Positions 7,227 through 11,467 of a DNA stretch of 11,467 nucleotides are shown here, piece by piece. Each line of letters begins with the position of its first letter. Position 1 is the first letter of the stretch. Location of the stretch: NCBI GenBank assembly GCA_964585305.1, contig CAZPDM010000111.1, positions 1 to 11,467 on the forward strand, read 5' to 3'. Position numbers and translations under genes: made by a program. The notes beneath the pieces are model-generated. The model saw only the letters and a program-made list of their open reading frames with translations, did not search any database and was not told where the DNA came from. The DNA is from CAZPDM01 sp964585305. Its GTDB lineage: Bacteria; Planctomycetota; Uabimicrobiia; Uabimicrobiales; JABWCH01.

Positions 7227-8696
7227 ATGCTATCAATTCCTTCCTCTACAATTCTTCATCTTCGTCAACGCTATACAATCCAAGATTTCATTGGAGAAGG
7301 TAACATTGGCGGAGTTTGGAAAGTACAAAATGGTGAAGGTCTTTTTTATACATTAAAAATATTCTATAAAATAAATTTTCATAACCCGGCATATATAGAC
7401 GATCTACTCAAACGAATTGCAATTGTTCAGAAAATTGAACATGAACACATTTTGCCTATTATTGAATATGGATTGCTTCCTTTGCAAGAAACAGGGTGGG
7501 AAGAAACATTCAGTCCTATGCTTATAAAAGAAGAATGGCAACAATCCAAAATAGCAGATTTGCCTCATGCCCAAAATTTCCAAAGCCTATCAGAAAATCC
7601 TGAAAAAAATAAAAAATCTTTTTTACTTATGCCATTTGTTTTAAGCCCATATTCTGAAAATAATCTTGAACAACTTATGCAGAATGAAAAATTTGATGAA
7701 TGGCAGCGGATGGAATTATCGCTACAATTAGCGTTAGGAATACGCAAAATTCATAGCTATTTAGTTCAAAGCTCTGCAGATTCTGCAAATCATGTTGAGC
7801 CGTTTTTTCATGGTAATTTACGCCCATGTAATATTCTTATATTTAACAAAGGCGAACGAAAAATAGCAAAAATAGCTGATTTAGGGTTTGGCAGTCCAGT
7901 TTCTGATTATCCTGAGATTGCTCCAGAACAAAAACAACAGAAAAATACTAACTATCTTGCAGATTTATTTTCCCTTTCCAAAATATTACAACAATTATTC
8001 CAACAGCCACATTCTGAAATTGAAGAAATGTTAAAATCCATGCAAGATACAGAGGCTAAAAAACGTCCGGATTTGGGCCGCCTTGTTGTTGTTTTATGGA
8101 ATGAACGAAAACGGATGTATAATCATCAATTAGCCTACACAGTATATTTGCTAGGTGTGAATATTTACCAAAAGGGATATTTTGATTACGCGTTGAAAGA
8201 TTTTCAAAAAGCCTTAGCCTTAAATCCCAACTTGGTTGCAGCATGGGTCTATCAAGGAAATACTCAACGAGAATTAGGACAATCAAATGAAGCAATGAGC
8301 AGTTATAACCAGGCAATTACATTAGACAACAATAATGCTTTAGCCTACGAAAATCGTGCGGAATTATATGGAGAGCAAAATGACTTACCTAAAGCCATTG
8401 CAGATTTTGAAAAAGCAATTGAACTTGATCCTAGTGCTGCCTCTGCTTATGGAAGTCTTGGTCTAATTTATACCCAGATGCAAAATTGGGAAAAAGCCTT
8501 GGAACAATTTGATAAACTTTTATCCTATAAACAAGATTTTGGAAATGCTTATGTAGATCGGGCTAATGTTTTAGTAGAATTGTCTCGTTATTCTGAAGCA
8601 TTACAAGACTATCGAAAAGCAATTGAATTAAAATGTGAAGATGATACAATAGCTTCTAAGATAGAAGCAGTAGAAAAAAAAATAGCGACTGCTTAA
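7227..8696 (+). CDS. Predicted pseudokinase with C-terminal TPR repeats
   Basis: This 489-residue protein has two parts. Residues about 16-292 have the Ser/Thr protein kinase fold: glycine loop GEGNIGGV (23-30), ATP-binding Lys44 in TLKIF, catalytic-loop equivalent HGNLRPCN (195-202), DLG in place of DFG (218-220), a very short activation segment, APE (232-234), helix-F Asp246 and KRPDLGRL (279-286). The catalytic HRD Asp is Asn197. The helix-C Glu that pairs with Lys44 appears replaced by Arg63 in LLKRIAIVQKIEHEHI. Phosphotransfer is therefore doubtful, though ATP binding may remain. A long insert lies at about 85-135. Residues about 304-480 form four or five TPRs. No transmembrane segment is seen, unlike many PknB-type kinases. 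TPRs suggest a protein-binding scaffold. The start has AAAGGA (7215-7220) six bases before the ATG. It is third in the run, 21 bases before the small ORF. Confidence 0.85.
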   Translation: MLSIPSSTILHLRQRYTIQDFIGEGNIGGVWKVQNGEGLFYTLKIFYKINFHNPAYIDDLLKRIAIVQKIEHEHILPIIEYGLLPLQETGWEETFSPMLIKEEWQQSKIADLPHAQNFQSLSENPEKNKKSFLLMPFVLSPYSENNLEQLMQNEKFDEWQRMELSLQLALGIRKIHSYLVQSSADSANHVEPFFHGNLRPCNILIFNKGERKIAKIADLGFGSPVSDYPEIAPEQKQQKNTNYLADLFSLSKILQQLFQQPHSEIEEMLKSMQDTEAKKRPDLGRLVVVLWNERKRMYNHQLAYTVYLLGVNIYQKGYFDYALKDFQKALALNPNLVAAWVYQGNTQRELGQSNEAMSSYNQAITLDNNNALAYENRAELYGEQNDLPKAIADFEKAIELDPSAASAYGSLGLIYTQMQNWEKALEQFDKLLSYKQDFGNAYVDRANVLVELSRYSEALQDYRKAIELKCEDDTIASKIEAVEKKIATA

Positions 8697-8717
8697 CTTT
8701 TTCTAAAAAGGAATGCT

Positions 8718-8843
8718 ATGTCTCCTAAAGTTTATATTCTGGAAGAAAAAGAATATGCTATTAAAGAAGAAATACCTCCTAATTTTTTAGTTTGGTTTGA
8801 GTGCAAAGAAAAGTGGGATCGTTTTGAAGAAAATATATTTTAG
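8718..8843 (+). CDS. 41-residue small protein, unrecognised
   Basis: A short ORF fills most of the gap between the kinase-TPR gene and iorA. It begins MSPKVYILEEKEYAIKEEIP and ends WDRFEENIF. It is charged and acidic with several aromatic residues (Tyr, Trp, Phe), one Cys, no signal peptide and no membrane span. AAAAAGG (8705-8711) lies six bases before the ATG, as good as the sites of the neighbouring genes, and the spacing to the upstream gene (21 bases) fits the operon. These points favour a real gene, but the length is too short to exclude chance. I cannot assign a function; a small regulator or partner of the kinase-TPR protein or of IorAB is conceivable. Confidence 0.6.
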   Translation: MSPKVYILEEKEYAIKEEIPPNFLVWFECKEKWDRFEENIF

Positions 8844-8873
8844 CTGAATTTCTATAAAAATGTTTTGTTACTA

Positions 8874-8893
8874 TTTCTGATTCTGATCTGAAA
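8874..8893 (+). promoter_or_regulatory. Imperfect dyad overlapping the iorA ribosome binding site
   Basis: TTTC-t-GAT, loop TCTG, ATC-t-GAAA: seven of eight positions pair, with one T-T mismatch. The right arm runs into AAAGG (8891-8895), the iorA ribosome binding site eight bases before its ATG. It could be a weak hairpin hiding that site or a protein-binding dyad. The 60-base gap before iorA is the widest in the run. Function is inferred only. Confidence 0.3.
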
Positions 8894-8903
8894 GGTTTGT
8901 TTT

Positions 8904-10505
8904 ATGAAACAAATTTTAATGGGCGATGAAGCCGTTGGATTGGGTGCAATCCATGCCGGAATTAAAACAGCATGTGGTTATCCTGGCACTCCATCAACAG
9001 AAATTTATGAATATATTCTCCAACATGTTGAAACCACAAAAGCTCCTATCCATGCGCATTGGTCAGCAAATGAGAAGGTCGCGTATGAAGAAGCTCTCGG
9101 AGCATCTTTAGCAGGATGCCGATCTATTGTTACAATGAAGCATGTTGGATTAAATGTAGCAGCAGATCCTTTTATGAATTCTGGTATGACTGGAGTTAAT
9201 GGAGGGCTAATTGTTGCCGTAGCAGATGATCCAAGTATGCACAGTTCTCAAAATGAACAAGATAGCCGCTATTATGCACAATTTGCCTTAGTTCCATGTT
9301 TTGAACCAAGCAATCAGCAAGAATGTTATGACCTCACACGTGAGGGCTATGAAGTTTCCGAACGTTTTGGATTGCCAGTTATGATGCGTATGGTAACACG
9401 TTTAGCACATAGCCGTAGCAGTGTTGTTCCACGCGAACCTATAGCACAAAATAAAAAGCCAACTTCAAATAATTTTTCTCAATGGACACTTTTACCTACC
9501 AATGCCCGTAAACGTTACAAAGCTCTTCTTGCTTTGCAAAAAGAAGTTTTGGCGTATAGTGAATCAAGCCCATTTAATCAATTAGTACTTACCGAAAATA
9601 AAAAACTTGGTGTTATTGCAAGCGGTATTGCATTTAATTATCTTCAAGAATATCTCCAAAAAGAAAATGAGAGTATTTCTTATTTAAAAATTAACACTTA
9701 TCCTGCTCCAATAGGAAAAATTCGTAAACTATTTGAACATGTGGAAGCTGTTTTGGTGATGGAAGAAGGTTTTCCTTTAATTGAGGAAAAACTACAAGGA
9801 ATTTTGCCTCATTCTTATAAAATTTTGGGAAGACTTGATGGGACTTTGCCTAGAGATGGCGAACTTTCTCCAGATATTATTCGTATTGCTTTTGGCAAAC
9901 AATCTTTATCACACGAACACTTGCCTAATTTTGAATTACCTCCACGTCCACCAATGTTATGTAAAGGCTGCCCCCATGCTGATCTTTATCAAGCCTTGAT
10001 GGAAGTAATGAAATCAAATCCAGAAGGCCGCGTTTTTAGCGATATTGGATGTTATACACTTGGCGCATTACCTCCGTATAACATGGGAACAAGTTGCGTA
10101 GATATGGGAGCCAGCATTAGTATGGCAAAAGGATCTTCAGATTGTGGTGTTTCTCCAGCAGTCGCTGTAATTGGTGATTCAACCTTCTGCCATTCTGGTA
10201 TGACGCCGTTGATTGGTGCTGTACGCGAAAATAGCAATATTAAGGTCATCATCCTTGATAATGCTACAGTCGCTATGACTGGTGGTCAAACCACAATGGC
10301 CACAGGTGAAACAATGGATAAGGTAATTCTTGGACTAGGAGTGGATAAAGCTCACTTTAAAGAATTATCTCCTTTGCCAAAAAATCTTGAACAAAACATG
10401 GCTATTCTTCGTGAAGAATTTGCCTACAAAGGATTATCCGTTTTGGTATGCCGACGAGAATGCATTCAAACAGCCAAACGAAAAATTCCAGTAAAAAAAG
10501 AATAA
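8904..10505 (+). CDS. iorA: Indolepyruvate ferredoxin oxidoreductase alpha subunit, lacking the ferredoxin domain
   Basis: IorA is the thiamine-pyrophosphate subunit that, with IorB, oxidatively decarboxylates aryl pyruvates (indolepyruvate, phenylpyruvate and similar) to aryl-acetyl-CoA, passing electrons to ferredoxin in the cytoplasm. The sequence shows the PYR domain (MGDEAVGLGAIHAG, GYPGTP at 25-30, NEKVAYEEALGAS from 56, MKHVGLNVA from 78), a middle domain at about 230-330, and the PP domain with CKGCPH (353-358), DIGCYTLG (380-387) and the cofactor motif GDSTF (424-428) through Asn453. The family usually has 600 or more residues and ends in a 2[4Fe-4S] domain with two CxxCxxCxxxCP motifs. 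This one stops at 533, after VLVCRREC and a basic tail, with no such motif and no remnant in the spacer to iorB. It lies 36 bases before iorB, and the two are surely one transcription unit. Family assignment is very secure; activity without the clusters is the open point. Confidence 0.95.
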   Translation: MKQILMGDEAVGLGAIHAGIKTACGYPGTPSTEIYEYILQHVETTKAPIHAHWSANEKVAYEEALGASLAGCRSIVTMKHVGLNVAADPFMNSGMTGVNGGLIVAVADDPSMHSSQNEQDSRYYAQFALVPCFEPSNQQECYDLTREGYEVSERFGLPVMMRMVTRLAHSRSSVVPREPIAQNKKPTSNNFSQWTLLPTNARKRYKALLALQKEVLAYSESSPFNQLVLTENKKLGVIASGIAFNYLQEYLQKENESISYLKINTYPAPIGKIRKLFEHVEAVLVMEEGFPLIEEKLQGILPHSYKILGRLDGTLPRDGELSPDIIRIAFGKQSLSHEHLPNFELPPRPPMLCKGCPHADLYQALMEVMKSNPEGRVFSDIGCYTLGALPPYNMGTSCVDMGASISMAKGSSDCGVSPAVAVIGDSTFCHSGMTPLIGAVRENSNIKVIILDNATVAMTGGQTTMATGETMDKVILGLGVDKAHFKELSPLPKNLEQNMAILREEFAYKGLSVLVCRRECIQTAKRKIPVKKE

Positions 10506-10541
10506 TGCAAGGGAAAATCTAAAGTTAAAGGAAAGTATTTT

Positions 10542-11111
10542 ATGAAATACAATATTCTTATTGCGGGTGTTGGCGGCCAAGGCATCCTTTCTTTGGCATA
10601 CGTTTTAGATAACGCTGCTATGGAATTAGGACTGCATTTTAAACAAACTGAAGTTCACGGTATGGCCCAACGTGGTGGAGGAGTAGTTTCTCATGTTCGC
10701 ATGTCCTCAGATCCTATTCATAGCGATATGATTCCTATTGGAGAAGCTGACATCATACTAAGTATGGAACCTTTGGAAGCATTAAGATACGTTCAATACC
10801 TTAAACCACAGGGATTGATCTTAACAAATTCTGAACCTGTTGTGAATATTAATAATTATCCAGAAATGGAGAAAATAAAAAACGCACTTGCCCAATACAA
10901 ACACCTTGTGATTAACGCAAGTGAATTAGCCAAACAAGCAGGTAATATCAATACTCAAAACATGGTACTTTTAGGCGCGCTAAGCCATTATATTTCTGTT
11001 TCTGAAGATATAATGCTAAAATGGGTGCAAACATGTTTCCAAAACAAAGGCGAAAAAATAGTTGAAGTAAATTTAAAAGCCTTTAAAATTGGCAAAGAAA
11101 ATGCAAAATAG
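10542..11111 (+). CDS. iorB: Indolepyruvate ferredoxin oxidoreductase beta subunit
   Basis: IorB is the small partner of IorA and corresponds to the gamma domain of pyruvate:ferredoxin oxidoreductases. The 189-residue protein has the nucleotide-binding-like GVGGQG (9-14) near its N-terminus and the family block EVHGMAQRGGGVVSHVR (37-53), followed by the DIILSMEPLEALRY segment. Length is normal for the family (about 190-200). AAAGGA lies about nine bases before the ATG. The gene ends the rightward run: a terminator with perfect 16-bp arms begins 25 bases after the stop. It has no cysteine motif for an Fe-S cluster, so it does not supply the clusters missing from IorA. Confidence 0.95.
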   Translation: MKYNILIAGVGGQGILSLAYVLDNAAMELGLHFKQTEVHGMAQRGGGVVSHVRMSSDPIHSDMIPIGEADIILSMEPLEALRYVQYLKPQGLILTNSEPVVNINNYPEMEKIKNALAQYKHLVINASELAKQAGNINTQNMVLLGALSHYISVSEDIMLKWVQTCFQNKGEKIVEVNLKAFKIGKENAK

Positions 11112-11135
11112 AAAAAATTTCTCTTAGTTAATTAT

Positions 11136-11188
11136 AAAAAAATACCTAAATAGCATCTTTAATAAGAATGTCATTTAGGTATTTTTTT
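11136..11188. terminator. Bidirectional terminator after iorB
   Basis: Perfect 16-bp arms: AAAAAAATACCTAAAT (11136-11151) and ATTTAGGTATTTTTTT (11173-11188), with a 21-base loop. Each arm ends in seven T when read outward, so it can stop iorB transcription rightward and transcription from the insertion-sequence side leftward. Because IS200/IS605 elements have hairpins near their ends, it could instead be, or have been captured from, the element's right end. Confidence 0.8.
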
Positions 11189-11213
11189 GTTGGTTTCTGG
11201 GAACATGGTGCAG

Positions 11214-11363
11214 TTATCTTCTAATGCTTTCTTCTTTTAGCCATATTCTTTTCTTTCGCCATACTCGCCAAAAGAACACTATCGCTATACTGTAGATTTT
11301 TCCAGCTTCCTTTGCCAAGTCTAACAATCTTTCTTCTACTATTATTTGACGATAGGTTGCTCA
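11214..11363 (-). pseudogene. tnpB: Truncated, frame-broken 5' fragment of IS605-type tnpB
   Basis: Directly after the tnpA stop and in the same frame, about 48 codons read ATYRQIIVEERLLDLAKEAG, then KIYSIA, WRVWRKKRIWLKEESIRR, then TAA. This resembles the N-terminal region of TnpB-type proteins of IS200/IS605 elements (LLDLA..AG.IYS...KK..WL). No ATG opens this frame: the ATG overlapping the tnpA stop (11364-11362) is one base out, so a single inserted base near the start (ATGAGCA rather than ATGGCA) would explain it. Full TnpB has roughly 350-400 residues with RuvC catalytic Asp/Glu/Asp and a zinc finger; none of that is here. The fragment is taken to be a relic that cannot make a nuclease. 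TnpB assignment rests on a short match, so confidence is moderate. Confidence 0.5.
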
Positions 11364-11467
11364 TTTATTTTTTTGATCCTCGATATATTTTTTTACAACT
11401 TCTAAACTTACTGAACCAACTGATGAAATAAATTTCCATCTTGTCCAGAGACAAGGCAACCTTTTCT
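11361..11467 (-). mobile_element. tnpA: IS200/IS605-family TnpA transposase, C-terminal part (gene runs off the window)
   Basis: The last 107 bases, read leftward, encode 34 whole codons and a stop: KRLPCLWTRWKFISSVGS followed by VSLEVVKKYIEDQKNK. This is the typical C-terminus of the Y1-type (HUH) single-strand transposase of IS200/IS605 (LW....F.SSVG..SLE.VK.YIE.Q), whose catalytic Tyr lies in the final helix region; Tyr in KKYIEDQ fits that position. The HUH motif and N-terminal part are beyond the window edge, so intactness cannot be judged. The element lies downstream of the iorAB terminator and faces the operon convergently, so it disrupts no gene seen here. Confidence 0.85.

Noticed and set aside
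11221..11364. 47-residue ORF starting at the ATG overlapping the tnpA stop
   Set aside because: Its translation (MSNLSSNNSRRK...) has no TnpB resemblance; the neighbouring frame does.
1..11467. CRISPR array, tRNA, rRNA or riboswitch
   Set aside because: No regularly spaced repeats, cloverleaf-like sequence or recognisable aptamer was seen on either strand.

Overview
The window is AT-rich bacterial DNA (roughly one third G+C by eye) with short spacers and AAGGA-type ribosome binding sites. Its lineage cannot be fixed from sequence alone. Large TPR and HEAT-repeat proteins, a protein-kinase fold fused to TPRs, and a conserved protein whose N-terminus (MLPPFDR, LLPLSQR-like) resembles one I associate with planctomycete genomes make a Planctomycetota/PVC-type or similar bacterium plausible; this is a low-confidence inference. 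The iorAB pair points to anaerobic or facultative amino-acid metabolism.

Layout. (1) Positions 1-431 are AT-rich and non-coding, with an 11-bp inverted repeat. (2) 432-1301 (+) encodes an unrecognised coiled-coil protein that contains a strong internal translation start. (3) 1303-5077 (-) holds three genes read leftward: a secreted or periplasmic TPR protein, a HEAT-repeat protein, and dtd (D-aminoacyl-tRNA deacylase). The dtd start is best placed at a TTG. A strong terminator facing right sits between dtd and the HEAT gene. (4) 5078-5233 is a divergent promoter region. (5) 5234-11111 (+) is a six-gene, operon-like run: a degenerate xylose-isomerase-like TIM-barrel protein, a conserved protein faintly like deoxyhypusine synthase, a predicted pseudokinase-TPR fusion, a 41-residue small ORF, then iorA and iorB. 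A bidirectional terminator with perfect 16-bp arms closes it at 11136-11188. (6) 11214-11467 (-) is the edge of an IS200/IS605 element: the C-terminus of TnpA and a short, broken start of tnpB.

How the genes may work together. IorA and IorB form an aryl-pyruvate:ferredoxin oxidoreductase, but this IorA stops before the usual C-terminal 2[4Fe-4S] ferredoxin domain, so electrons must leave by another carrier. The upstream genes share its strand and close spacing. Two of them look like enzyme folds that have lost active-site residues, which suggests binding or scaffold roles. Any functional link between them and IorAB is inferred from position only. The leftward TPR-HEAT pair is tightly coupled and is probably a scaffold module. 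dtd is an unrelated housekeeping gene.
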